Shown: positions 17,455 to 25,196, counted from the stretch's first letter. The stretch is 64,000 nucleotides of DNA from Candidatus Enterococcus moelleringii (GCF_017377575.1 NZ_JAFREM010000012.1:172298-236297); one strand, 5' to 3'. A program made the numbers and translations. Notes: generated by a model not told the origin, from the letters alone.

Positions 17455-18192
17455 TTATAAATCCAAACCAGCTAACCAGCTTTGAATTTCACCGTCGGCA
17501 TTTGAGGCATCTGAGCCATGAATCGCTAAACCTTCGTTTACTTGTGCATCTGGACAAAGTGCGGCAATATCCCGTTGACTACTGCCTAGGCGGCTGCCTT
17601 CGTGGGTGCAAACTGGCGCGATGGTCTTACCCGAAAAATCATACGCTTCTAAAAAGCTGGCTACCGGCATTGGCAAGCTGCCCCACCAGTTTGGGTAAAC
17701 TAAAATGACCGTATCATACTGATCCATATTTTCCACGGTAGTTGACAATTCTGGTCGAGCTTCCTGACTCTGCTCTTCACTGGCTTGGTCGGTGGTGTCA
17801 TTATAATCAGAAGGATAAGCTTCGACAGTTTCAATTAGAAACTGGTCCCCGCCGGTTGCTTCTTGAACCGCATCTGCCAGCATCGTTGCATTGCCGGTCA
17901 TTTCGCCATTGACTTCATTTAAACTTGCGGATGCCGTCACATCCACATCTGAGTCAAACTCAGTGTTTCCTACTCGGGAAAAATAAGCGATTAGGAGATT
18001 GCTTCCGGTTTCTGAAGCTTGTGTGCTGTCGGTGTCAGCGGCACTGTTTTCGCTTTGATTACTTTCTTCAGCTGTTGATTCCTCTTGAGAGTTTTGACTG
18101 CTGACGGAAGTGTTGGTTTCCCCGCTGCATCCGGCAAAGACGCCGCCCACTAGCAAAAGAGTCATGCAGGTAAAAAGTTTTCGCTTCATCAT
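17455..18192 (-). CDS. Flavodoxin-like lipoprotein
   Basis: 245 aa. The N-terminus is a lipoprotein signal (lipobox VFAGC near residues 17-21), followed by a Ser/Glu/Asn-rich linker and a flavodoxin fold starting at LLIAYFSRVGNTE (about residue 68), with the later strand-loop VILVYPNWWGSLPMPVASFL that lines the flavin. Flavodoxin-like proteins of this kind bind FMN and take part in electron transfer or quinone/nitroreduction; being lipid-anchored outside the membrane is characteristic of this subgroup. It is the last gene of the operon running from 21496, after an intergenic hairpin, and follows a cyclophilin-like lipoprotein, a common neighbour of such flavodoxins. Confidence 0.85.
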   Translation of the reverse strand: MMKRKLFTCMTLLLVGGVFAGCSGETNTSVSSQNSQEESTAEESNQSENSAADTDSTQASETGSNLLIAYFSRVGNTEFDSDVDVTASASLNEVNGEMTGNATMLADAVQEATGGDQFLIETVEAYPSDYNDTTDQASEEQSQEARPELSTTVENMDQYDTVILVYPNWWGSLPMPVASFLEAYDFSGKTIAPVCTHEGSRLGSSQRDIAALCPDAQVNEGLAIHGSDASNADGEIQSWLAGLDL

Positions 18193-18222
18193 ATTTTCGC
18201 TTCCCTTCTGTTATCATTTGCT

Positions 18223-18260
18223 AAAAATGCCATGCACGATCAATTATGCATGGTATTTTT
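18223..18260 (-). terminator. Hairpin between the two lipoprotein genes, terminator or attenuator
   Basis: AAAAATACCATGCA and TGCATGGCATTTTT (minus-strand reading) form a long stem ending in T. Only about 30 bases separate it from the flavodoxin gene start, too few for a separate promoter, so read-through of a leaky terminator is implied. Confidence 0.65.
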
Positions 18261-18280
18261 ATTCAATCCTCGGCTACTCG

Positions 18281-18805
18281 TTACTCTGCTATTTCGATAG
18301 TCATTTCTACTGTATCATCCAGCTCGCCAAAAGCAGCTAGATCGGAGGTGACTTCTCCTAATTTGATTAGCCCGCTTTGATTGGAGCTTTCTTCTTGGTT
18401 GTAAAAAATGGCGAAGGAGGGCCCTGGCGGGTAGTAGCAGATATCGCCATTGGTGTAATCGTCAATTTCTTCGCCGGGCTCTGTGATTTCGTCTATCGAA
18501 GCATAATATTCGCGATCCCCGTAGCTGTTCATGGAAATCGTTTGCGGCAAAGTTTCAATGAAAGCTTGCGAAGCAGCGGAATTGTCTAGGACGCCGGTAA
18601 TCACGGTATCGTCGGCTGTCATTTGGATCGTGGTTTGTGCCTGATCACTTTGGCTCTGATTCTCTGGTTCAGCTGACGACTGACTGGCTGCATTTGCAGT
18701 ACTAGATGACGAACTTGCTTCTGTTTCCGTTGTGTTCTCTTGACTGCCGCAGCCGGTTAAAAAGGCCAGGCCTGAGATAAAGGCGACGAATAAAAGTTTT
18801 TTCAT
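18281..18805 (-). CDS. Cyclophilin-like-fold lipoprotein
   Basis: 174 aa with a lipoprotein signal (FLTGC near residues 15-19), a long Ser/Thr/Glu/Gln linker to about residue 58, and a domain of about 110 residues. The pattern TADDTVITGVLDNSAASQAF, then LPQTISMNSYGDREYY and later NGDICYYPPGPSFAIFY, fits the cyclophilin-like family often found beside flavodoxins and SDR enzymes. That domain lacks proven isomerase activity in the family. It is the fifth gene of the operon from 21496 and has a 22-base gap to the preceding gene. Confidence 0.78.
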   Translation of the reverse strand: MKKLLFVAFISGLAFLTGCGSQENTTETEASSSSSTANAASQSSAEPENQSQSDQAQTTIQMTADDTVITGVLDNSAASQAFIETLPQTISMNSYGDREYYASIDEITEPGEEIDDYTNGDICYYPPGPSFAIFYNQEESSNQSGLIKLGEVTSDLAAFGELDDTVEMTIEIAE

Positions 18806-18827
18806 GTATTCTCCTTATTGGATGGCT

Positions 18828-19466
18828 TTAGTAAAAAGACGGTTTGGCAAAATCGGTGTCGGGTTCACTGACGCCTAAGCTGGTATTCTTGTACGTATCA
18901 AGGTCTGCTAGAATATCTAAAATCAATTGGGTGACAGCTTCGCGAGAAACTTCAGCACCAATAAATGGTTCACCCTTTTGGGAAATCATGTAATTGGTAT
19001 TACCAGCTTCGTTGTACAGCCAAGTCAGTCGCAGCAACGTGAAACTTAAGCCAGATTCTTCAATAGCAGCACTGGATTCTTTGTGGCGATTAGTACCGGG
19101 TGTACCCACCATGCGAGCATTCCATTTTCCAAACTCACCGACTACTTCATCATAAATTCCTAAGATGGTTGCGCCGATTATCCAAGGAACACCAGTGTTT
19201 TGCATCGCAGACACGATAGTTTTAGTGGCTTCCGGCGAATTCATATCATTTAGATAAACTAAGTCGACGCCGGCAATATTTTTTTCGAGTAATTCTTGGT
19301 CGTTGAAATCTCCAGAAACGATCGTTACCCGTTCAGGATTGGTATTTTTTATTCGTTTTTCAGCATTGCGAGCATATAAGATCAGCGCATGATCGGTTTC
19401 CTTTAGTAATCTTTCCCTTAGCATACCAGCAATCTCGCCAGCTGCTCCTAAAATCATGATTTTCAT
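18828..19466 (-). CDS. NAD(P)-binding NmrA-like SDR protein
   Basis: 212 aa atypical short-chain dehydrogenase. The N-terminal nucleotide-binding loop is GAAGEIAG (residues 6-13), the second strand ends in LYARNAEKR and a DF segment follows, as in NmrA/YwnB-like proteins, which sense or reduce with NAD(P)H. The start ATG 19466 is chosen because AAGGAG lies seven bases upstream. It is the fourth gene of the 21496 operon. A second NmrA-like protein at 23124 is related in family but only distantly similar in sequence. Confidence 0.85.
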   Translation of the reverse strand: MKIMILGAAGEIAGMLRERLLKETDHALILYARNAEKRIKNTNPERVTIVSGDFNDQELLEKNIAGVDLVYLNDMNSPEATKTIVSAMQNTGVPWIIGATILGIYDEVVGEFGKWNARMVGTPGTNRHKESSAAIEESGLSFTLLRLTWLYNEAGNTNYMISQKGEPFIGAEVSREAVTQLILDILADLDTYKNTSLGVSEPDTDFAKPSFY

Positions 19467-19479
19467 TTTTTCTCTCCTT

Positions 19480-20313
19480 CTACTCAACTATATCCGTCGA
19501 AGCGGCTAATTCTCTTTGAGCTTTAAACTCTGCTAAACGTTTTTCCAAAGTATCAATTGTACTGTCCAGCGCGACGGTGCCTAAAACCATTCGCAACGGT
19601 GCTGGATTGATATCGACACTTTCAATAATGCGTTCCGCCATTTTGACAGGATCACCGGGAGCCAAGCCATTCGCCGGATCCAGCATGGATAAAAAGGCAT
19701 GGGCTGGATTGCCGTTGTATTCCGGCATTAATTTAGCCACTTGGGCAGAACCGTAACGGAATTCGGTGCGGGCACCGCCAGGCTCAACCAAGGTCATGCC
19801 GATATTAAAGGGGGCCATCTCTTGTGCGACGGATTCCACGAAGCCTTCAATCCCCCACTTGGTTGCGTGATACATGGAATTTCCGGCAAAGGCCACTTGA
19901 CCGCCGTAAGTTGACATCTGAATGATGCGCCCGTGTCCTTGTTTGCGCAAGTATGGCAAAACGGAACGAATCAATTGAATAGAACCGGTTAAGTTGGTGG
20001 CAATAATGTGTTCTACTTGTTCATCGGTTAGTTCTTCAGCTGCTCCGAACAGGCCGTAGCCGGCATTGCTGATGACGACATCGACTGCGTCTAAGTGGTC
20101 AAAGATTTTTTTCACTAACGCTTGGATGGCTGAAACGTCTGTTACATCTAAAAATTTGCGGAAGAAGGTATCAGGATATTCTTCCATCAAATGTTGGACA
20201 TTTTTGTCGTTGCGAATCGTACCAATGACGGTTTCACCTTTGGCTAGTAATTGTTTGGTTAATTCGTAACCGAAGCCGCTGCTGACGCCGGTGATTAAAT
20301 AAGTTTTTGACAT
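19480..20313 (-). CDS. Short-chain dehydrogenase/reductase
   Basis: 277 aa classical SDR. The cofactor loop is TGVSSGFG (residues 8-15), NNAG is replaced by SNAG, and the catalytic Tyr/Lys are in SMYHATKWG. The extended C-terminus (about 35 residues beyond a minimal SDR) matches the oxidoreductase group related to retinol- and 3-oxoacyl-type reductases. The reaction is reversible oxidation of an alcohol with NAD(P); the substrate is not deducible. Third gene in the operon from 21496, 19 bases after the MerR gene. Confidence 0.9.
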   Translation of the reverse strand: MSKTYLITGVSSGFGYELTKQLLAKGETVIGTIRNDKNVQHLMEEYPDTFFRKFLDVTDVSAIQALVKKIFDHLDAVDVVISNAGYGLFGAAEELTDEQVEHIIATNLTGSIQLIRSVLPYLRKQGHGRIIQMSTYGGQVAFAGNSMYHATKWGIEGFVESVAQEMAPFNIGMTLVEPGGARTEFRYGSAQVAKLMPEYNGNPAHAFLSMLDPANGLAPGDPVKMAERIIESVDINPAPLRMVLGTVALDSTIDTLEKRLAEFKAQRELAASTDIVE

Positions 20314-20332
20314 GTTGTTTTCGCTTCTTTCT

Positions 20333-20716
20333 TTAGCCGACTAATAAATCATCCGTCGACATACTTTCTAAGGCTTCAATATTGGTTACTCGCAAGTCCA
20401 GGGCATGAATCGATGCTTCCAGCTCCTGCATTTTTTCCTGCATCAGTTGACGTTGTTCTAACAAGATATTTTTTCGTTCCGGAATGGTCGCATCGCCGCC
20501 GGTATCGTAAAGGTGAATATACTTGATACTGGCTTCAATCGATAAGCCGCTGCTGCGCATCTCCTTGGCGAAGGTCAACCAGCAGAGGTCTGCTTCGGTA
20601 AAATTGCGAATGCCGTTGTCGCGACGGTTGACTGGCGGGATCATCCCCACTTTTTCATAATAGCGAATGGTGTCGGCTGACATTCCCAGTTTTTGACTAG
20701 CTTCTTTGATATTCAT
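20333..20716 (-). CDS. MerR-family transcriptional regulator (AdhR/NmlR-like)
   Basis: 127 aa. The N-terminal winged helix reads MNIKEASQKLGMSADTIRYY, followed by EKVGMIPPVNRRDNGIRNF and a dimerisation coiled coil (about residues 78-118). No metal-binding cysteine cluster is present, and the sequence resembles AdhR/NmlR-type regulators of aldehyde or electrophile stress. Such proteins bind a dyad within a 19-bp promoter spacer. Three promoters of that type lie within 7 kb (23012-23042, 23057-23087, 26932-26962) and are the natural target candidates. It is the second gene of the 21496 operon. Confidence 0.9.
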   Translation of the reverse strand: MNIKEASQKLGMSADTIRYYEKVGMIPPVNRRDNGIRNFTEADLCWLTFAKEMRSSGLSIEASIKYIHLYDTGGDATIPERKNILLEQRQLMQEKMQELEASIHALDLRVTNIEALESMSTDDLLVG

Positions 20717-20731
20717 AAAATCATCCTTTCG

Positions 20732-21496
20732 TTACTTGCTGGCAGTGTTGACACAGTTTAAGGCATTTAGACTTCTCGGATAGCCGATAAATGGCAGAAT
20801 CTGAGAAATAATATCGATTAAATATTGTTTATCGTTGCCGATCCGCATGTTGATGCCGGCATGGGATGTCAACTGGGGTTCGCATCCGCCTTGAGCCGCC
20901 AAGAAACAAAAGGTAATCATTTCCCGTTGTTTGTGATCCAAGCCGGTGCGGGTGTAATAATCGCCAAAGCAATTGTCTACCAGCCATTTGTTGATGTGCT
21001 GGAATTCTTTCGAACCAGAGGTGGCAAAACCTTTCATCTGTTCACCGATGATCGCTACTTGAACTTCTTCACCTTTTTCTAAGCGATTCTCAGTTGTTGT
21101 GGTGGCCTGCTCTTCCAGCGGCAACGGAATACCTTGGGCTTCAAAAATTTCGTTTACGGCTTTTAAAAATGGAAACACCCGGCCGATGCCGAGATAAGCG
21201 ACACTTTGATAAACCACTTCTTTGATTTCAATCGGGGTAACACCCAAATTCATCGCAGCAGGCACCATCGCTTTAAATTCGTCAATCCCCTGCTGACCTA
21301 AAAGAGCGGATAAAATGGCGATCATTCTAGTTTTGTCGTCTAGGTTAACTTGCTGAATCACCTCATCAAAGGCGAAATTATCAAAGCGTTCGATAAATTC
21401 AGGATCGGTTCTTAGAAAATCTGATACATACCCGGGAAACATTTTTTCGTGGAAGTCTATCGCACGTTGCGTCAGCGTCATTTTATTTATCCCCAT
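20732..21496 (-). CDS. Carboxymuconolactone decarboxylase-family protein, two CMD domains
   Basis: 254 aa with two tandem CMD-like domains, about residues 20-115 and 145-245. The second keeps a Cys and His in GGCEPQLTSHAG, recalling but not matching the CxxC of AhpD peroxidases. Proteins of this layout are common in stress-induced SDR/flavodoxin operons and are thought to act in peroxide or quinone handling. It is the first gene of a six-gene operon (CMD, MerR, SDR, NmrA-like, cyclophilin-like, flavodoxin-like) with gaps of 13-22 bases until the last. A clear promoter and a probable activator box lie upstream. Confidence 0.85.
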   Translation of the reverse strand: MGINKMTLTQRAIDFHEKMFPGYVSDFLRTDPEFIERFDNFAFDEVIQQVNLDDKTRMIAILSALLGQQGIDEFKAMVPAAMNLGVTPIEIKEVVYQSVAYLGIGRVFPFLKAVNEIFEAQGIPLPLEEQATTTTENRLEKGEEVQVAIIGEQMKGFATSGSKEFQHINKWLVDNCFGDYYTRTGLDHKQREMITFCFLAAQGGCEPQLTSHAGINMRIGNDKQYLIDIISQILPFIGYPRSLNALNCVNTASK

Positions 21497-21522
21497 TTCT
21501 GTTGTTCTTCTCTATAGGCTTC

Positions 21523-21580
21523 ATTCTACGCAGAATGCTGCGGAGGAACAATTTGGGTTGCTAATCTCATGGATAAGTTT
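21523..21580 (-). promoter_or_regulatory. Promoter and LysR-like box of the CMD operon
   Basis: TTGTTC (21546-21551), 17 bases, TAGAAT (21523-21528) on the minus strand. Six bases upstream of the -35 lies the element TTGCTAATC-N3-TGGATAAGTT (plus-strand reading, 21558-21579), which recurs at the same distance from the promoter of the SDR gene at 25197-26042. A shared activator, for example the LysR protein encoded next door, is inferred. Confidence 0.7.
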
Positions 21581-21601
21581 TGCTAATACAAGAATGCAAA
21601 G

Positions 21602-21638
21602 AAACCCTCGGCTGAAGTTTTGGCTTCAATCGAGGGTT
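21602..21638 (-). terminator. Terminator after the LysR gene
   Basis: AAACCCTCG and CGAGGGTTT arms with an inner GAAG/CTTC pairing, followed on the minus strand by TTTG. Five bases past the stop region of the gene. Confidence 0.75.
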
Positions 21639-21642
21639 TCCA

Positions 21643-22536
21643 TTATTCTTCTTCATCAAACAATTTCTTCAACACATTGGCAAACTCTTCTATATAATAG
21701 TTGGTTCGCTCCTTGCGCCAAAACGCGCAATAATTGCGAATCAAGGCTTTGCCGTTTTTGGTCAGTGGCAGCCGCTTCACGGAAACCGCTGGTGCTGGCA
21801 GCGTACCGGCAACTTCAATCGGTAAAAAGCCGCGATTACCAATCACCATCATCCGGCCTTCTTCCAGGCTTTCCGCAAAAAGAAACGTACCGTCAAAGCC
21901 TAATGTGTTCCGGTAAAAATCTTCTTCTGAAGCCTGCTGCTCAGAGTTGGCAATCAAAATACACGGAATCCCCTTCGAGGCCTGAATATCTATCGCATCC
22001 TGCTGGCTTAACGGATTGCGGGCAGAAAGTTCAATCTGAACCTCCGGCTGAACCAGTTCAAAGTTTACATATTCATCGGAAAACGCCCGCCGCTGATCGC
22101 TTAAAACGACATCCACCGTATTTTGCCGCAGCTCTTGGTACAGTTCTTCATGGGTGCCGTTGACGATATTAATCGAAACTTCGGGATAAGTCATGGAAAA
22201 CTCGGCAATCGCTTGGTGCAATTCCTGACCACTGTAGACTCGCAGATACCCCAGGTTCAGCTGCGTTTCTTCGTCTTCAGCAATCCGTTTGGTTTCGGTC
22301 ACCAGCTCATCGATTTGCGCCAGCATTTGTTTAGCCTCACGATAAAAATGTTCACCTGCCGGAGTCAAAGTAAACTTGCGGTGCTGCCGCTGCAGCAATT
22401 CCACCCCCAGCTCCTCTTCCAAGGCCTGGATCTGTTGGGAAATGGCCGATTGGGACACAAAGGACTCGGCGGCTGCTTCAGTAAAGCTGTTTTTTTCTAC
22501 CACGGTCACAAAATAGTTCATCTGCTTAAAAAGCAT
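21643..22536 (-). CDS. LysR-family transcriptional regulator
   Basis: About 297 aa. The N-terminal winged helix MNYFVTVVEKNSFTEAAAES with SQSAISQQIQALEEELGVEL is typical, followed by the periplasmic-binding-protein-like effector domain (residues 90-295). LysR proteins usually activate a nearby operon on binding a small molecule. The start ATG 22536 is used; MNYF at 22521 is an alternative. The gene lies between the SnoaL-like gene (same strand, 81 bases upstream) and the CMD operon (same strand, downstream past a terminator). It is the best candidate for the box shared by promoters at 21523 and 26078. Confidence 0.9.
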   Translation of the reverse strand: MLFKQMNYFVTVVEKNSFTEAAAESFVSQSAISQQIQALEEELGVELLQRQHRKFTLTPAGEHFYREAKQMLAQIDELVTETKRIAEDEETQLNLGYLRVYSGQELHQAIAEFSMTYPEVSINIVNGTHEELYQELRQNTVDVVLSDQRRAFSDEYVNFELVQPEVQIELSARNPLSQQDAIDIQASKGIPCILIANSEQQASEEDFYRNTLGFDGTFLFAESLEEGRMMVIGNRGFLPIEVAGTLPAPAVSVKRLPLTKNGKALIRNYCAFWRKERTNYYIEEFANVLKKLFDEEE

Positions 22537-22617
22537 CTTCTTCACCACCACAACTTAGTACCTCAAGTAAAACAAACTTCATTGGAAAAAGCAATTGTGG
22601 TTTTTTCAATGAATGGC

Positions 22618-22983
22618 TCAATACATACTAGCAATGGCATAGTTAATCAGCCATTTTCCATCAACCTTTTGCAATTCCATCTCTAATTGCAGCGGCCAAG
22701 TACCGTGAGTGCCATGAATAATCGCTTCGACCCGATTTTGACCGATTAAATGAGCCGTGTCGCCAGTCACGATGACTTCTATGTTCTCTTCTTTAGAAGT
22801 TAAATAGTTCATGCCACCTGTAGCAATTTCTTGCAGCCAGACTTGTTTGGGCTGCTGGAGGCCTGACATATGGCGTAAATAAAAATCCGGTGCCAACGTT
22901 TCCTGCAAGTTTTCTAAATCCGCTTCTATCATCCACCTATGATGATTGCGGTAAGCTTCAACTACTTCTTGTTGATCCGTCAA
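22618..22983 (-). CDS. SnoaL-like (NTF2-fold) protein
   Basis: 121 aa from a TTG start at 22983, chosen because AGGAAGGTGG lies about eight bases before it and because the only upstream ATG codons fall within or beside the -10 element TATGAT and so cannot be in the mRNA. The fold pattern (helical start VVEAYRNHHRWMIEADLENL, then DFYLRHMSG and strands ending WLINYAIAS) is that of the NTF2/SnoaL group, small alpha+beta proteins that often bind hydrophobic small molecules. It is driven by a MerR-type promoter, divergent from the NmrA-like gene at 23124, and may be co-transcribed with LysR. Confidence 0.8.
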   Translation of the reverse strand: MTDQQEVVEAYRNHHRWMIEADLENLQETLAPDFYLRHMSGLQQPKQVWLQEIATGGMNYLTSKEENIEVIVTGDTAHLIGQNRVEAIIHGTHGTWPLQLEMELQKVDGKWLINYAIASMY

Positions 22984-23011
22984 TTTTTTGTCCACCTTCC
23001 TAACTACATTC

Positions 23012-23042
23012 ATCATAAGTCTTCGAGTACACTCCAAGTCAA
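23012..23042 (-). promoter_or_regulatory. MerR-type promoter of the SnoaL-like gene
   Basis: TTGACT (23037-23042) and TATGAT (23012-23017) are separated by 19 bases, the long spacer typical of MerR-activated promoters. The spacer holds the dyad CTTGGAGTGTACTCGAAG, very close to the known AdhR-type site. Confidence 0.85.
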
Positions 23043-23056
23043 TAAAGAAATAATCC

Positions 23057-23087
23057 TTGACTTAGAGTGCACACGAACCTGTAGACT
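23057..23087 (+). promoter_or_regulatory. MerR-type promoter of the NmrA-like gene
   Basis: TTGACT (23057-23062), 19 bases, TAGACT (23082-23087) on the plus strand, with a less perfect dyad around AGTGCACA. It faces away from the promoter at 23012-23042, so one MerR protein could control both genes. Confidence 0.78.
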
Positions 23088-23123
23088 GAATCTCATAGTA
23101 GAAAAGAAAGAAGGATATTCGTA

Positions 23124-23732
23124 ATGAAAAATATTTTAATTGTTGGTGCCACCGGATCGGTTGGTCAGGTAACAAGAAAGCTTTTTTTAGAACAAACACA
23201 AGATCAGTTAACCTTGTTTTCCAGAAATGCCCATCGTTTGCATGGCATCGATGAAAACCGGGAAAAATTTTTTGCCGGTAGTGTCTTGAATCCCACTGAA
23301 TTAGATGAAGCAATGCAGGGGCAAGATGTGGTTTTTGCCAGCTTGAGCGGTGACTTGAAGAAAATGGCTGAGGCGATTGTGTCTTCTATGAAGCGAGTAG
23401 GCGTCAAAAAGATTATTTTCATTGCTTCAATGGGCATTTACAACGAAATTCCTGCTTCACTAGGTGCCGCTGGCAATCTGCAAAGCAGTCCGATGCTGCA
23501 GAATTATCGCGATGCAGCCGATGTGATCGAAGCTTCCGGATTGGATTACACCGTGATTCGGCCTGGTTGGTTTGACAGTTCCAATGATACTGACTACGAA
23601 GTGACCTTGAAGGGGCAACCTTTTGGCGGGCATGACGTTTCCCGTAAAAGTATTGCCGATTTAGTGGTGAAAATTGCCGAAAGCGATAAGTTATATGTGA
23701 AGGAAAGTGTCGGTATTAACCGGCCGGAATAA
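23124..23732 (+). CDS. NAD(P)H-binding NmrA-like SDR protein
   Basis: 202 aa atypical SDR. The cofactor loop is GATGSVG (residues 8-14) and the second strand ends in FSRNAHRL; IASMGIYNEIP and DYTVIRPGWFD are hallmark segments of YwnB/NmrA-like oxidoreductases. These proteins bind NAD(P)H and are often induced by electrophiles. The start has AGAAGGA upstream. It is monocistronic, driven by the MerR-type promoter and closed by a terminator. It is a distant paralogue of the protein at 18828-19466. Confidence 0.9.
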   Translation: MKNILIVGATGSVGQVTRKLFLEQTQDQLTLFSRNAHRLHGIDENREKFFAGSVLNPTELDEAMQGQDVVFASLSGDLKKMAEAIVSSMKRVGVKKIIFIASMGIYNEIPASLGAAGNLQSSPMLQNYRDAADVIEASGLDYTVIRPGWFDSSNDTDYEVTLKGQPFGGHDVSRKSIADLVVKIAESDKLYVKESVGINRPE

Positions 23733-23735
23733 AAA

Positions 23736-23775
23736 ATTCCCGCTCCAGTTTATGCTGAAGCGGGTAAATTTTCTT
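23736..23775. terminator. Terminator after the NmrA-like gene, also left end of a duplicated module
   Basis: CCCGCT...AGCGGG hairpin with inner pairing and a following ATTTTCTTT on the plus strand. The same hairpin type (CCCCGCTCCAG...CTGAAGCG) recurs at 24371 and 25153. Confidence 0.7.
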
Positions 23776-23933
23776 TGTTGGATAGTAACAATTCTAATCT
23801 TCAATATTTAGTTCCTTATTCCCACACCCTTACACAAGAATAATATGCCATTAATGGCAACATGAAAATACGACGAGATACAACGAGATTCAAACAGCAT
23901 CGATTGTGCGGATAAACAATTCCTTAACAGGAT

Positions 23934-24236
23934 TCATGTATTTTTAAGTATGTGTATAAAAACAACTAAAAAAAGAGCTGAACAAGTGATTGTCATATCG
24001 ATGATATTTTCAAAATGCCTTGTGTGTTTTTTCAAAAACGCACCAGGATCGGTAGAAGAGAAATTAGAGCGATATTTGAGTGGAAGAGCATTTGTTAATT
24101 GTATTCCTATTAACACAAGATATATAGGCCAACTTGACAGACTAAAATCCCTTAATAAAACTGCTGTTACTGAAATCGCGTAAGTACAATATTGAATAGA
24201 CTTTACAATGACAACTTTTTTCAACTCTTTACTCAT
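23934..24236 (-). CDS. Small two-helix membrane protein, copy 1
   Basis: 100 aa with hydrophobic helices at about residues 10-45 (two adjoining segments) and a C-terminal helix at 79-97 (MTITCSALFLVVFIHIL). A polar middle part, LKYRSNFSSTDPG, is identical or nearly so in copy 2 at 24711-25013. No family is recognised. Unlike copy 2, it is followed only by a trace of the RelB-like gene. The start ATG is shared with copy 2 (MSKELKK). Confidence 0.65.
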   Translation of the reverse strand: MSKELKKVVIVKSIQYCTYAISVTAVLLRDFSLSSWPIYLVLIGIQLTNALPLKYRSNFSSTDPGAFLKKHTRHFENIIDMTITCSALFLVVFIHILKNT

Positions 24237-24370
24237 AGGTCGTTCTCCTCAAATACAATCGGAAAAACAAACAAGTCCTGTTTGTCTTCAACTAGCTTTT
24301 GAAAACTAATTCTCAGCGATCATCATAGCCAGTGTATGCTTTTTTTACTAACTTACAATCAAAGCTCGCT

Positions 24371-24405
24371 AAAAAGCCCCGCTCCAGCTTTCAAACTGAA
24401 GCGGG
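24371..24405 (-). terminator. Terminator after the RelB-like gene
   Basis: CCCCGCTCCAGCTTTCAAACTG hairpin half pairs with AAGCGGG; the minus strand continues CTTTTTAGC. It matches the hairpin at 25153. Confidence 0.7.
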
Positions 24406-24433
24406 ATTTCCTCTTATTCAGATAGCGACTATT

Positions 24434-24688
24434 CTAATCTTCACTATTCAGGTCCTTCATAAGTTCTTCTACGGAATTGAACGTTTTGTAGTTGCCGTGC
24501 TCCATATCCATTAACGCTTCGTCAAAATCACTTTTTGGTGAGGTCCAGTCGAAAGGAATTCCTCTATCTCTAATAACTCTTGTCAGATAGATTCTAATAC
24601 CTGTAGTCAAATCCATTTCCAAACTGTCAAAAACTTCGCAGGCCTCTTTTATTAGATTGTCATCAAGCCTCATATTCAGATGAGCCAT
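24434..24688 (-). CDS. RelB/DinJ-family antitoxin-like protein without a toxin gene
   Basis: 84 aa. The N-terminus MAHLNMRLDDNLIKEACEVF is a ribbon-helix-helix DNA-binding arm, followed by LTTGIRIYLTRVIRDRGIPF, characteristic of RelB/DinJ. Antitoxins of this type normally precede a RelE/YafQ-type toxin gene. Here the downstream sequence is a terminator, and the upstream co-oriented gene is a two-TM protein (stop to start 22 bases). Either the toxin was lost or the membrane protein is its functional partner. ATG 24688 is chosen over 24706 because a GGGTGTAAG segment can serve as ribosome binding site. Confidence 0.8.
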   Translation of the reverse strand: MAHLNMRLDDNLIKEACEVFDSLEMDLTTGIRIYLTRVIRDRGIPFDWTSPKSDFDEALMDMEHGNYKTFNSVEELMKDLNSED

Positions 24689-24710
24689 AAACTTACACCC
24701 TTTCACAGGT

Positions 24711-25013
24711 TCATATATTTTTAAGTATGTCTATAACAGTAACTAAAAAGATAACCAAACAATTAATTGTCATATCGATGATGTTCTCTAAATGTCTTGT
24801 GTGATTCTTTAAAAATAAACCAGGATCAGTAGAAGAGAAATTAGAGCGATATTTTATAGGGACAAGATTTGCTAAAAGTATTCCTATTATCATAAGATAG
24901 AACGGCCAATTTGACAGACTACGATCCCTTACTATTACTGCGGTTAGTGAAATCCCGAAAATTGAATATTGAATAATCTTTATAATAAGAATTTTTTTCA
25001 GCTCTTTACTCAT
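24711..25013 (-). CDS. Small two-helix membrane protein, copy 2
   Basis: 100 aa, closely similar to the protein at 23934-24236: MSKELKK start, helices at about 10-45 and 79-97, and the shared segment IKYRSNFSSTDPGLFL and HTRHLENIIDMTI. It is followed within 22 bases by the RelB-like gene on the same strand, suggesting co-transcription. The function is unknown; conservation of the polar loop between the copies suggests selection on that part. Confidence 0.68.
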   Translation of the reverse strand: MSKELKKILIIKIIQYSIFGISLTAVIVRDRSLSNWPFYLMIIGILLANLVPIKYRSNFSSTDPGLFLKNHTRHLENIIDMTINCLVIFLVTVIDILKNI

Positions 25014-25152
25014 GATCTAGCCTCCTCGAATAAAATTGGAAAAACAAACAAGTCCTTTTTTGTTTTCAACTGGCTTTTGTAAACTAATTACCAGCAATTA
25101 TTATGTTTTGATTGTAAGCGATTCTCAACGTACTTTCAATAAAATTTCGCTA

Positions 25153-25190
25153 AAAAGCCCCGCTCCAGCTTTCAAACTGAAGCGAGGCTA
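25153..25190 (-). terminator. Terminator after the SDR gene
   Basis: AGCCTCGCTTCAG and CTGGAGCGGGGCT (minus-strand reading) form a stem with few mismatches, followed by TTTTTAGC. Confidence 0.8.
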
Positions 25191-25196
25191 TTTCCA

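Larger units (their letters stand above)
23736..25152. repeat. Tandemly duplicated module: hairpin, RelB-like gene, two-TM protein gene
   Basis: Two diverged copies lie head to tail: 23736-24370 and 24371-25152. Both have the hairpin, a short common segment ATTCTAATCTTCA, a 100-codon membrane protein gene and about 110 bases of similar upstream sequence (both contain GGAAAAACAAACAAGTCCT). The left copy has lost most of the RelB-like gene. The duplication is read directly from the repeated sequence. Confidence 0.75.

Noticed and set aside
21558..22163. 201-codon plus-strand frame
   Set aside because: Antisense to the LysR gene and crossing its terminator; composition not protein-like.
22984..23037. 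Longer N-terminus of the SnoaL-like protein
   Set aside because: The extra codons lie over the -10 and spacer of its own promoter, so they are not transcribed.
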